Source of the DNA: an uncultured Rhodopirellula sp.
Lineage (GTDB): Bacteria; Planctomycetota; Planctomycetia; Pirellulales; Pirellulaceae
DNA length: 11,448 nucleotides
Assembly (NCBI GenBank): GCA_913061385.1
Contig: CAJXTM010000044.1
Coordinates: 1 to 11,448, forward strand
Reading direction: 5' to 3'
The notes under the pieces were generated by a model, which was given only the letters and a program-made list of their open reading frames with translations, did not search any database and was not told where the DNA came from. The translations under genes and the position numbers were made by a program. Below, piece after piece: positions 1 to 7,318 of the stretch; within the stretch, counting starts at the first letter, position 1; the number at the start of each line of letters is the position of its first letter.

Positions 1-47
1 CTACACGTAAGGAGTCGTCGGCAGCGTCAGATGTGTATAAGAGACAG
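1..47 (+). other. Illumina Nextera i5 adapter, not genomic
   Basis: Bases 1-6 are the end of the P5 primer (ctacac). Bases 7-14 (gtaaggag) match the Nextera i5 index I know as S505. Bases 15-28 are the read-1 adapter (tcgtcggcagcgtc), and 29-47 are the 19-bp Tn5 mosaic end ending in gagacag. The order and exact sequence leave no real doubt. Genomic sequence starts at 48. Confidence 0.98.
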
Positions 48-487
48 CCCAAAGGGCGTCAGAACATTGACCGACGCGCGAGTCACCCTCATTTGAAAGT
101 TCCCACAGATTAACAGGTTCTGGTCACCGTTCCTATCAATGCTGTTTGAGGAGTGGGCTGGGTTTGTTTCGATCAGTAGGATTTTTGTGCTTCAATCCTG
201 CAGGTGGTGAGTCTGCAAAGTGGAGGTATTTGTGCGAACGGATGTACTGCCACGTATCAGGCTCCGTGATCGGCGTCGTCTGATTCGTAGGGGCAGCATA
301 GGGTTGCTTTGGGGGAATATCACTCACACTGCGGAAAATGTTGTTCTGCTGTGATGGCCAAGAGCGTCCGGTTTTATTTTCCTTTTCCCTGTGGCCACCG
401 ATTTGTTCACGCTGTGGGGGGCAAATCTTTCCGTTTTGACTCATTTGATCTAGGCTATGTAGGGACACTTCCGATTCACCAACCACG
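48..487. other. Left-hand region without a confident gene
   Basis: This 440-bp stretch contains no RNA gene, repeat or recognisable domain. The plus strand is broken by stops apart from a 60-codon ORF (309-491) of unconvincing composition. The minus strand is open from 136 into the start of the first sulfatase and is listed separately as a doubtful gene. A plus-strand ttgact at about 436 resembles a -35 box, but the nearest -10-like tatgta is only about 14 bp away, so I do not call a promoter. Confidence 0.5.
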
Positions 488-513
488 ATGATTTTGAACA
501 TGCGAATAGCCAT
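136..513 (-). CDS. Doubtful small hypothetical protein
   Basis: This is an open frame of about 125 codons read from an ATG at 511-513 to a TGA at 136-138; another ATG lies at 499-501. The product begins MAIRMFKIIVVG and is otherwise polar, rich in Pro, Asn, Gln, Lys and Thr, with no signal peptide, no membrane segment and no motif I recognise. In its favour, codons look ordinary for this genome and it would be divergent from the sulfatase, 46 bp away, if the latter starts at 560. Against it, there is no clear Shine-Dalgarno sequence, codons starting with G are few, and the frame simply continues through the opposite strand of the sulfatase up to 687. It may be a real lineage-specific gene, a remnant, or chance. 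Confidence 0.3.
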   Translation of the reverse strand: MAIRMFKIIVVGESEVSLHSLDQMSQNGKICPPQREQIGGHREKENKTGRSWPSQQNNIFRSVSDIPPKQPYAAPTNQTTPITEPDTWQYIRSHKYLHFADSPPAGLKHKNPTDRNKPSPLLKQH

Positions 514-559
514 TGAGTATGAGTTCCGCTGTGCTTCTGCAGTACGCGGTGTGCTGGAC

Positions 560-2029
560 ATGGTCAGGAACTGTCCAAGCAAAGCGTTTTTGAGTTTGTT
601 TGTGCTGGCGGCCCCGCTGTGTGAGATTGCAGGGAGTCCCGTCAATGCGGCCTCACCAAATATTCTGTTGGTGTTGGCGGACGACATGGGCTATGGCGAT
701 CTGGGTTGTACAGGGTCACTGTTGTTAAAGACTGACCGAATTGATGCGCTGGCAAAGTCGGGTGTGCTGTGCAGTCGAGCTTATGTAGCGAGTTCGGTTT
801 GCTCCCCATCACGAGCCGGATTGATCACGGGGCGTGACCCTCGGCGATTCGGCTATCAAGCAAACTTGAATATGGGTAGCGAGAATTATGGGACGCGAGT
901 GGATTTGCTGGGACTGCCACCGGGTGAGCATACGTTAGCGGATCACTTGGGTGCCATTGGTTACTCGACTGCTTTGGTGGGCAAGTGGCATTTGGGAATG
1001 GGAGATGGTTTTCATCCTCAGGAGCGTGGTTTTCAACATTTCTGTGGCATGCTAGGTGGTGGTCATACTTATTTTCCCAAGCCGGGCAACAACAAGTTGG
1101 AACGCAATGGTGTTCCTTTGACCGGGTTTTCCAGTCCTTATCTGACTGATTTCTTTACTGATGAAGCGACGCAGTGGATTAGCAAGCAGGATGAGGTGAA
1201 CGATGAAAAGCCTTGGTTCATGTTTTTATCGTACAACGCTCCGCATGGTCCCTTGCAAGCGACGGAAGAAGATCTTGCGTTGTTCAGTCACATCAAGGAT
1301 CGGAAACGCCGGACTTACGCAGCCATGATGTGGGCTTTGGATCGAGGTGTCGGGCGTGTATTGGATCGTTTGGATGAACTCGGCGAACGAGAAAATACAA
1401 TGATTTGTTTCTTCTCAGACAATGGCGGCGCAACGGGAAATGCCAGTTGGAATGGTGAGCTTTCTGGGACCAAAGGAACGTTGCGTGAGGGTGGGGTTCG
1501 TATCCCGATGATCTGGTCGTGGCCCGGAACTATTCCTGATGCACAAATGCATGATGGTGTGATGTCGAGTCTTGATCTGCTGCCCACGTTCATGGCGGCA
1601 GCAGGCGGGATGCCGTTGCCACTGGGACCACCCAGATCACACGAAGATAAGAATAATCGCAAGAAAGCGGTCTCGCTGTACGGTGAATACGATGGGGAAA
1701 ACCTGCTACCGCAACTGAGCGGTGAGCAAGTCGCCCCGCGCAGGACGCTGTTCTGGAGACTCCAGGGACAAGTCGCCATCTTGGATGGACCCGACAAAAT
1801 GATCAGCCTTTCGCATCGCGCCCCGCAGGTATTTCGGCCAACTGAAGATGCGGGCGAGCGGGATGATCGGTTTGACTCCGACCGAACGCGAGCAGATGAG
1901 TTGTTTCAGTTGCTGGGCAAATGGCAGGCGTCGTTGGCAACGGTCCCTTTGTGGGGTTCATCGCCGTACTGGAGTTCCCAGAGTGCAAAGCAACATGACA
2001 ATTATCCGCCACGCGCCGAACCAGAGTGA
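560..2029 (+). CDS. Exported S1-family sulfatase (CxPSR type)
   Basis: This is a type I, formylglycine-dependent sulfatase that would hydrolyse sulfate esters, probably on polysaccharides, in the periplasm or outside the cell. From the ATG at 560 it has 489 residues, within the family range. Residues 1 to about 31 form a signal peptide with a basic start, a hydrophobic core and a VNA-A cleavage site. The metal-binding Asp pair is at 41-42 (LADDMGYGD). The CSPSR motif at 81-85 supplies Cys81 for conversion to formylglycine and is followed by AGLITGR. GKWHLG gives Lys142 and His144, NAPHGP gives His229, FFSDNGG gives Asp287 and Asn288, and GTKG gives Lys305. All expected active-site residues are present. 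Upstream in-frame ATGs at 488 and 500 would put about 20 non-signal residues ahead of the signal peptide, so 560 is preferred although no strong ribosome site is visible. It converges on the second sulfatase with a 101-bp gap. The substrate cannot be read from sequence, and the maturase that makes formylglycine is not in the window. Confidence 0.95.
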   Translation: MVRNCPSKAFLSLFVLAAPLCEIAGSPVNAASPNILLVLADDMGYGDLGCTGSLLLKTDRIDALAKSGVLCSRAYVASSVCSPSRAGLITGRDPRRFGYQANLNMGSENYGTRVDLLGLPPGEHTLADHLGAIGYSTALVGKWHLGMGDGFHPQERGFQHFCGMLGGGHTYFPKPGNNKLERNGVPLTGFSSPYLTDFFTDEATQWISKQDEVNDEKPWFMFLSYNAPHGPLQATEEDLALFSHIKDRKRRTYAAMMWALDRGVGRVLDRLDELGERENTMICFFSDNGGATGNASWNGELSGTKGTLREGGVRIPMIWSWPGTIPDAQMHDGVMSSLDLLPTFMAAAGGMPLPLGPPRSHEDKNNRKKAVSLYGEYDGENLLPQLSGEQVAPRRTLFWRLQGQVAILDGPDKMISLSHRAPQVFRPTEDAGERDDRFDSDRTRADELFQLLGKWQASLATVPLWGSSPYWSSQSAKQHDNYPPRAEPE

Positions 2030-2130
2030 TGTAGGTGTCGCTTTGACGTCCGCTACATCCATGTTCTGAGACATCTAGCAGTCACACTTGATTTCACTTA
2101 ACGACTTCAAGGAAATCGCATTGCAGCGAA

Positions 2131-3507
2131 TCACTTTGCTTTAGGTCTCTGCGCGTTGTCCCGATCGATGTCAGCGACGTGCTCGTCGCGGATCGCTTGA
2201 AGCTTGGCAACCACTTCCGGGTGCTGCGATTTGACGTTTTGCTGTTCACCAGGGCTGGCTTCCAAGTTGGCGAGGAATAATTTATCAACCTGCGGAGCAT
2301 TTTTGGGGACACCGCGATCTCTGGCGTTGCCAAGTAGTTTCCATGGACCCTGGCGTACTGCCCATTGCCCATTCTTGCTATTACCAAGCAACCAGAAAAG
2401 ATGGTCGTGTGGGCTTTCAGCTTCACGGGAGGCAAGGACATCGGTCAAGCTTTTCCCGTCGTATTGCCTGTCCGGTAGCTCCGCACCACAGTAGCTTGCG
2501 ATCGTGGGGAACCAATCACAGCCAATGGCCATCTGGTCTCTTACTTGCCCCTGCGGGATTGTCCCCGGCATCGAAACAATCGACGGGATTCGGATGCCTC
2601 CTTCAAAGAGGCAGCCTTTGGCACCACGGTACGGACCAGCATTGCCACCGCCCCAGAAGGCTCTCTCTTCAGTTGAATGACCATGATCGGATTGGAAAAT
2701 CACTAATGTGTTTTTTCGCAAACCTAGTTGTTCAAGGGTTCCAATCAGTTCACCAACTTTCTCATCAACGGTTGAAGTGAATGCTGCGTATTGACGTCTT
2801 GGCGAAGGAAGATCCTTGTACCGTTCTCGCCACTTGGCAGTACCTTGCATGGGATAATGGGGAGCATTAATTGCCCAGTACAGAAAGAAAGGTTTGTCGC
2901 GATTGGTTTTGATGAATTGCTGGCCTTCATTCACCATCATGTCGAGAAAAAACTCTCCATCCCGATGGATTTCTGTGCCATTTCGCCAGAGGTCGTGGCG
3001 GTTGGGACCTTGCCAGTAAAAGAAGTGCGAGTAGTTGTCGATGCAGCCACCCATGTGCCCAAACGATGAATCGAACCCCTGCCCGTTGGGCATGGTGTTG
3101 GGGGTATAGCCAAGGTGCCACTTGCCTACGTGACCTGTTGCGTAGCCTTGGGATTTGAGTAGTTCGGCCAGCGTTATCTCGTTCGAGGGCATGCCGGGTA
3201 CACCCTTGGTGGATGACACATTCCCGGGTACCCCGGCACGGGCTGGAAATCGACCCGTTAGCAAACCCGCACGGGACGCGGAGCAGATTGCCGAAGGTGA
3301 GTACATTTGCGTGAATCGAATGCCCTCGTCTGCTAAACGATCAAGATTGGGCGTGTGCAGATCGTTTGAACCATAGCAATTCAGATCGAGGCTGCCCTGG
3401 TCATCGCTGTAAATCACAATCACGTTTGGTTGCTCGGTCGCAACGCAGATGCTGATTTCAGACGCGGCCACGCAACCGCAGCACAGTAGCAGGAAAATAC
3501 GTATCAA
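2131..3507 (-). CDS. Exported S1-family sulfatase (CxAxR type)
   Basis: This is a second formylglycine-dependent sulfatase of 458 residues. The N-terminus (MIRIFLLLCCGC) is a signal peptide ending near residue 15-23. The metal Asp pair is at 35-36 (YSDDQG). The active-site motif is CSASR at 75-79, so Ala replaces the usual Pro; the following AGLLTGR is normal. GKWHLG supplies Lys129 and His131, NAPHYP supplies His217, and RGAKG supplies Lys297. The late metal pair is Asp274-His275 (QSDHGH) rather than the Asp-Asn of the neighbouring sulfatase. Asp-His is also found in iduronate-2-sulfatase, so the two enzymes probably belong to different subfamilies. The start is TTG at 3505-3507, chosen because GGAG lies 7 nt upstream and the signal peptide begins there. 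It is divergent from the heme protein across 438 bp. Its substrate is unknown, probably a sulfated glycan. Confidence 0.94.
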   Translation of the reverse strand: MIRIFLLLCCGCVAASEISICVATEQPNVIVIYSDDQGSLDLNCYGSNDLHTPNLDRLADEGIRFTQMYSPSAICSASRAGLLTGRFPARAGVPGNVSSTKGVPGMPSNEITLAELLKSQGYATGHVGKWHLGYTPNTMPNGQGFDSSFGHMGGCIDNYSHFFYWQGPNRHDLWRNGTEIHRDGEFFLDMMVNEGQQFIKTNRDKPFFLYWAINAPHYPMQGTAKWRERYKDLPSPRRQYAAFTSTVDEKVGELIGTLEQLGLRKNTLVIFQSDHGHSTEERAFWGGGNAGPYRGAKGCLFEGGIRIPSIVSMPGTIPQGQVRDQMAIGCDWFPTIASYCGAELPDRQYDGKSLTDVLASREAESPHDHLFWLLGNSKNGQWAVRQGPWKLLGNARDRGVPKNAPQVDKLFLANLEASPGEQQNVKSQHPEVVAKLQAIRDEHVADIDRDNAQRPKAK

Positions 3508-3945
3508 GGGACAACTCCGGTGGATCGTTGTGGACGCAAATTAATCGTCTGTGCATGATAACCGGTTCACATCAGCGAGTCACCAGATGGAATGTGTGAG
3601 GGGCGGGTTGGAAGCACTCGATTACTGTCAAGAATGCAAACGACTCAGAAGTTGTTAACCACTTGGAATTGGGTTCAGAGAGTCGGCACGCGAATCAGAA
3701 TTGTGAACTGGGGCTCGTCTGCTGCGGTTAGCCGAGGTCAGGGTGATCGTGATGCTTATGTTATACAGGGGCTAAGGACCTTGGTTGCGGTCGTCGGAGA
3801 TATTGTCTGTGAGCCGTGAATGAAGGTGAATCGGTTGCCGATTCTGGGGTTGCTGTCTGGTTTTGGCTGCCGCGGGATACGGTGCTACAAGTGAGTCACG
3901 CGTCACGGATAACGTTGGGATTCGACGCTCAAGAAAATTAAGTCA
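3508..3945. other. Divergent intergenic region with degenerate short ORFs
   Basis: These 438 bp separate two divergent genes and must hold promoters for both, but I cannot identify convincing -35 and -10 pairs. A 75-codon plus-strand ORF (3592-3819) has no ribosome site or recognisable product. Its TGA is directly followed by an ATG at 3820 that opens a signal-peptide-like stretch (MKVNRLPILGLLSG) in frame for 24 codons. If one T of the TTTT run at 3861-3864 is removed, the frame continues to a TGA at 3962-3964 that overlaps the ATG at 3961 of the heme protein. This may be a decayed gene, a read error or chance. Confidence 0.45.
3515..3518 (-). promoter_or_regulatory. Shine-Dalgarno site supporting a TTG start
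   Basis: Read on the minus strand, GGAG lies 7 nt before the TTG at 3507-3505. It is one of the clearer ribosome sites in the window and is the main reason to accept the non-ATG start of the second sulfatase. Confidence 0.6.
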
Positions 3946-6618
3946 ATGGAAATGGTTCACATGAGTCGTATCAGAATAGTTCTTGTACTGTATGTCGCGT
4001 GCATGCTGCCGAGCTTTGTCGGTGGAACTCAAACAGCTCTGGCTAGCCAGGCTGAGAAGACCCGTGTCGAAAGATCTGAAGCAGCATCCAAGGCTGTTCA
4101 AGTCGCAACTGGTTTGACGATTCAACATGTTGCCGATGATGACCTTGCGCCCGACTGCACCGCGCTGGCGACAGACCGTGATGGCAGAGTTCTGGTTTCC
4201 GGCCCGGGGTATATCCGTGAGTTACTGGATCGCGACGAGGATGGGATTTATGATTCCACCCGCCGAATTGCGGATACGCCATCGCATGGTGCACATGGGC
4301 TTTGTGTTGATGGGGATGCCTTGTACTACGTCGGTGACAATGGTGTTTGGCAGATCAATCAATTCACGTCGGATCATGAAGTGAATCCAAAGCCGGTCCG
4401 TGTGCTCGAAATCAAAACAGGTGGCGAGCATGATGCCCATGCCTTGCGAAAGGGGCCCGATGGGTTTTGGTACTTGATCGCCGGGAACGGAACCAAGGGA
4501 AGTTTCGGATTGCAAAACGCGAAGTCCCCCGGAATCCCCCATCCGCGTGCCGGCGTGATATGGCGCATCTCACCTGACTGGACAAAACGTGAGGTCTGGG
4601 CTGACGGATTCCGCAACGCGTATGATTTTGACTTTGGACCTAACCAAACGATTGATACTTTTGATAGCGATGGTGAACGAGATATCAGTTTGCCGTGGTA
4701 TCGACCGACTCGAGTATTTCGTGTGCGGAAGGGGCAAGATGCTGGTTGGGTGTCAAGGAGTTGGAAGCGTCCCAATGCGGACCCCCTGATGCCAGTTGTG
4801 CTTGCAGAATTAGGACGCGGGTCGCCGACAGGGGTTTTGCGAAGTCCAGGAACACGACTGCCTGCACGATTCCGAAATGGGGTGTATGTACTTGATTGGA
4901 CTTTTGGTCGAGTTGTGTTTGTTGCTGATGATGGCAGCATCGAGTTGGTTGCATCTCCGTTGGGAAGTGAAGGTTTTGCAGTCACTGACATCGTTGCTTT
5001 ACCAGAAGGAGCATTGCTCGTTAGTGTTGGTGGTCGACGTAGTCGTGGCGGGGTCTACAAAATTGATGCCGTTCGGCCCGCGACATCCTCGGGGGGGCCC
5101 CAGTTGGATTGGGACGAAAATACAACCGTCTCAGCCAGCGAAACTGTACGGTGGTTACAGCGATTACGAAAAAATTCCGAACCCGTGATCGATCAGGCAG
5201 CAGCAGAACACGCTGCTCGTGTGCTGGAATCGGATGATGCGAGTGGGGGGCAGGTTCTAGATGCGATTGCATTGCTGATCGAGAGTGTAGGTGGACTAGG
5301 ACCGGGTGATCCCCGAGATGCACGTGGCAAACAGCAAGCTGCCGCGGTATTTGATTCCTGTCGAGGACGTATCCGTCCTAAGATTGATCAGGCGACGCGT
5401 GAAGTTGCTGTTGCTGCCTTGCTCCGTCGTCTGCAGAACTTAACTGCCGAACAAATCAATGCAGGGAGCAACAAAGAGAGTCACGCCAGCAATGAGGTGT
5501 TTTGTCGGGAATTGATTCGGGGGCTCGCAGTGCTTGAGCCCGAATCCAACACTGTGTTCAAGGCCATTGCTGATGACATGGATCGAGTTCGCTCGCCAGT
5601 TGAAAAAATATACCGGTTGATTGCATTAGCCAGAATTCCCGTGCGGCGCAGTGATGATATGACAGAGAGGATTGCAGAGGCAATGATTACGGTTCCCATG
5701 TTGGTCAAAGAGGCGAACCTCAATGTTGATAGAAACTGGACGCCCCGCTTAGGAGAGTTGTTCTTGGCGATGCAGCACCGTGATTCATTGTTGCCAAGTC
5801 GTATCGTTTCGAATTCGTTGTTTGGGGATGCCACGCATTTGGTTTGGATGGAAGAGATGGATCCGGAAAATCTTGAGCGGGGACGCCATAAGTGCTTGAT
5901 GCAAAGCCGGGGAAAGTCGATCGATCCTGAGATCGCAAGATTCATTGCGTTGGGTCCAGACGCGGTCCCACGAAATTTTGTTTACAAATGGCTCAACGAG
6001 GATGCGACTCGTCCAGCAGCGTGGTTGGCCATGGCGAGTCATGCGGTTCCGCGAGATGCTGGCGATTTGCAGCAGGCGGCGCTCTCGGTGGACAAGCGTG
6101 TCAGAGAAGCTGCGATCGCTGCATTGAAAGGGTTGGGGCTGGAAGTTCCGAAACGTGAATCCAATTCTGCGGCGATTCAGGAATGGTTGAAACGCGAGCC
6201 ACTAATCAGTGTTCTCAAAGGTGAAGCCGCAAACGGTAAGAAAATCTACGGTGCCAGACAATGTGCCCTCTGTCATAACGGCGGCAAAGCACTCGGGCCA
6301 TCGCTGAGCGGTATTGCCAAACGCTTTAATAATAAAGACTTATTCAGGGCAATGATTGACCCCAGTCAAGTGATTCCGGATCGATATCGAGCCAAGCAGG
6401 TGTTGACCGCTGATGGTCAGGTGTTGATGGGATTAGTTGTCTACGAGAGCGTTGATGGGGTCACCTTGATGGCCGCTGATGGACATACCAAGCGAGTGAA
6501 TGTTGATGAGATTGAGGAGATGCGATCGTCTGATGTTTCCCTCATGCCAGAAGGTCTGCTGATGGGACTCTCCGATGCGGAGGTTGCTGATCTGTTGGCT
6601 TACTTGAGGGAGTTGTAG
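3946..6618 (+). CDS. Exported PVC-type beta-propeller with C-terminal heme c domain
   Basis: This is a large secreted protein of the planctomycete/verrucomicrobial class (membrane-bound dehydrogenase-like N-terminus plus TIGR02603-type heme domain), 890 residues from 3946. Residues 6-33 form a signal peptide ending ALA-SQ. Residues 53 to about 373 are a beta-propeller with family hallmarks such as HGAHGL, GFRNAYDFDFGP, LPWYRPTRVF, ELGRGSPTGV and DWTFGRVVFV. About 395-755 is helical and HEAT-like. The cytochrome c-like domain covers about 758-890: CALCH at 773-777 binds heme covalently, and Met867 in SLMPEGL is the likely distal ligand. The family is usually inferred to act in periplasmic electron transfer or sugar oxidation, but specific reactions are mostly unknown, and none can be assigned here. 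An ATG at 3961 is an equally plausible start because it removes five non-signal residues; neither has a strong ribosome site. It is followed after 3 bp by an orphan signal-peptide ORF and then by tspO on the same strand. Confidence 0.93.
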   Translation: MEMVHMSRIRIVLVLYVACMLPSFVGGTQTALASQAEKTRVERSEAASKAVQVATGLTIQHVADDDLAPDCTALATDRDGRVLVSGPGYIRELLDRDEDGIYDSTRRIADTPSHGAHGLCVDGDALYYVGDNGVWQINQFTSDHEVNPKPVRVLEIKTGGEHDAHALRKGPDGFWYLIAGNGTKGSFGLQNAKSPGIPHPRAGVIWRISPDWTKREVWADGFRNAYDFDFGPNQTIDTFDSDGERDISLPWYRPTRVFRVRKGQDAGWVSRSWKRPNADPLMPVVLAELGRGSPTGVLRSPGTRLPARFRNGVYVLDWTFGRVVFVADDGSIELVASPLGSEGFAVTDIVALPEGALLVSVGGRRSRGGVYKIDAVRPATSSGGPQLDWDENTTVSASETVRWLQRLRKNSEPVIDQAAAEHAARVLESDDASGGQVLDAIALLIESVGGLGPGDPRDARGKQQAAAVFDSCRGRIRPKIDQATREVAVAALLRRLQNLTAEQINAGSNKESHASNEVFCRELIRGLAVLEPESNTVFKAIADDMDRVRSPVEKIYRLIALARIPVRRSDDMTERIAEAMITVPMLVKEANLNVDRNWTPRLGELFLAMQHRDSLLPSRIVSNSLFGDATHLVWMEEMDPENLERGRHKCLMQSRGKSIDPEIARFIALGPDAVPRNFVYKWLNEDATRPAAWLAMASHAVPRDAGDLQQAALSVDKRVREAAIAALKGLGLEVPKRESNSAAIQEWLKREPLISVLKGEAANGKKIYGARQCALCHNGGKALGPSLSGIAKRFNNKDLFRAMIDPSQVIPDRYRAKQVLTADGQVLMGLVVYESVDGVTLMAADGHTKRVNVDEIEEMRSSDVSLMPEGLLMGLSDAEVADLLAYLREL

Positions 6619-6621
6619 GTG

Positions 6622-6708
6622 ATGTATGCCCGCCTGATCTGTTTTGTATCATTGGTATTTATTTGTGTCAGCGAACATGTACTTGCGGCTGGCAGCCGCG
6701 TATGCTGA
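6622..6708 (+). pseudogene. Orphan signal-peptide ORF, probable gene remnant
   Basis: An ATG three bases after the heme gene's stop opens a 28-codon frame ending at TGA 6706-6708. The product begins MYARLICFVSLVF, continues hydrophobic, and reaches a cleavage-like VLAAG, so it is a complete export signal with only about five residues after it. GAGGGAG at 6606-6612, inside the end of the heme gene, sits 9 nt before the ATG as a good ribosome site. Spacing and ribosome site are what a normal downstream operon gene would have. A hairpin (gcggc, loop tggca, gccgc, 6685-6699) lies in its 3' end with only a weak T-rich tail after it. The likeliest reading is the 5' end of a secreted-protein gene whose body was deleted. 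A genuine tiny secreted peptide or a coupling leader is possible. Confidence 0.45.
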
Positions 6709-6743
6709 AAATATTGTTTCCCTAATCGCCTGGCAAAATTTAG

Positions 6744-7247
6744 ATGTCTGATATTGAAAATAAACGCTCGTTACCAGCTCAGGCAATCGCTCTGATCATC
6801 TCACTGGTCGTTTGTTTCGCAGCGGGTGGGTTGGGCGGTTTGGCGACCACACAAGGGCTAGATACATGGTACGACACGTTGGCTAAGCCAACGTGGAACC
6901 CGCCAAGTTGGGTTTTTGCACCCGTTTGGACAACACTCTATTGCCTGATGGGGATTGCCGTCTGGTTGGTTTGGCGAGGCGGTGAATGGAAACAGGTCAA
7001 GCCAGCGGTAGTCCTGTTCACTGTGCAGCTTGTACTGAATAGCCTGTGGTCTCTGCTCTTCTTCGGTGTGCAGAATCCCGGTGCAGCTTTGGTGGAGATC
7101 GGTGTGCTGTGGTGTGCGATTGCTGCAACCACAGTGTTGTTCTTTCGCCGTTCAGCCATTGCAGGTGGATTGATGACTCCCTATTTGCTGTGGGTCACCT
7201 TTGCGTCGTTTCTGAATTTTACGATCTGGAATTTAAACCGGGTATGA
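6744..7247 (+). CDS. tspO: TspO/MBR family membrane protein
   Basis: This is a 167-residue member of the TspO (tryptophan-rich sensory protein, peripheral benzodiazepine receptor) family. It has the usual length and five predicted membrane helices, at about 13-35, 55-78, 85-108, 113-133 and 138-164. Family hallmarks are clear: WYDTLAKPTWNPPSWVF at 42-58, PVWTTLYCLMGIA at 60-72, LNSLWSLLFFG at 98-108, and the C-terminal PYLLWVTFASFLN leading to IWNLN at 161-165. Bacterial TspO proteins bind or degrade porphyrins and affect oxygen or stress responses; whether this one binds tetrapyrroles is inferred from family only. The ATG at 6744 directly precedes the first helix, with no good ribosome site. 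It lies 125 bp after the heme protein on the same strand, and its 3' end converges on the TIGR03067 gene with a 71-bp gap. It may be cotranscribed with the heme gene. Confidence 0.95.
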   Translation: MSDIENKRSLPAQAIALIISLVVCFAAGGLGGLATTQGLDTWYDTLAKPTWNPPSWVFAPVWTTLYCLMGIAVWLVWRGGEWKQVKPAVVLFTVQLVLNSLWSLLFFGVQNPGAALVEIGVLWCAIAATTVLFFRRSAIAGGLMTPYLLWVTFASFLNFTIWNLNRV

Positions 7248-7318
7248 ACACCTGTACGGAATCCTCATTTGAAGATTCGGATACTACTGGTTCGTCACGC
7301 CGACGTTACGATTTGCCG

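Noticed and set aside
1315..1797. 160-codon minus-strand ORF inside the first sulfatase
   Set aside because: It lies wholly opposite a gene with intact sulfatase motifs, and its Ser/Pro/Arg-rich composition is typical of an antisense frame.
2028..2059. Inverted repeat gatgtag/ctacatc between the convergent sulfatases as a terminator
   Set aside because: Only 7 bp of stem with an 18-nt loop, overlapping the stop codon, and no T run on either side.
3592..3819. 75-codon ORF in the divergent intergenic region
   Set aside because: No ribosome site, no recognisable product, and poor composition. The RIRIV similarity to the heme protein start is only a few residues and probably chance.
4374..4991. 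205-codon minus-strand ORF opposite the propeller domain
   Set aside because: The plus strand encodes conserved propeller motifs throughout; this frame shows no domain and has antisense-like composition.
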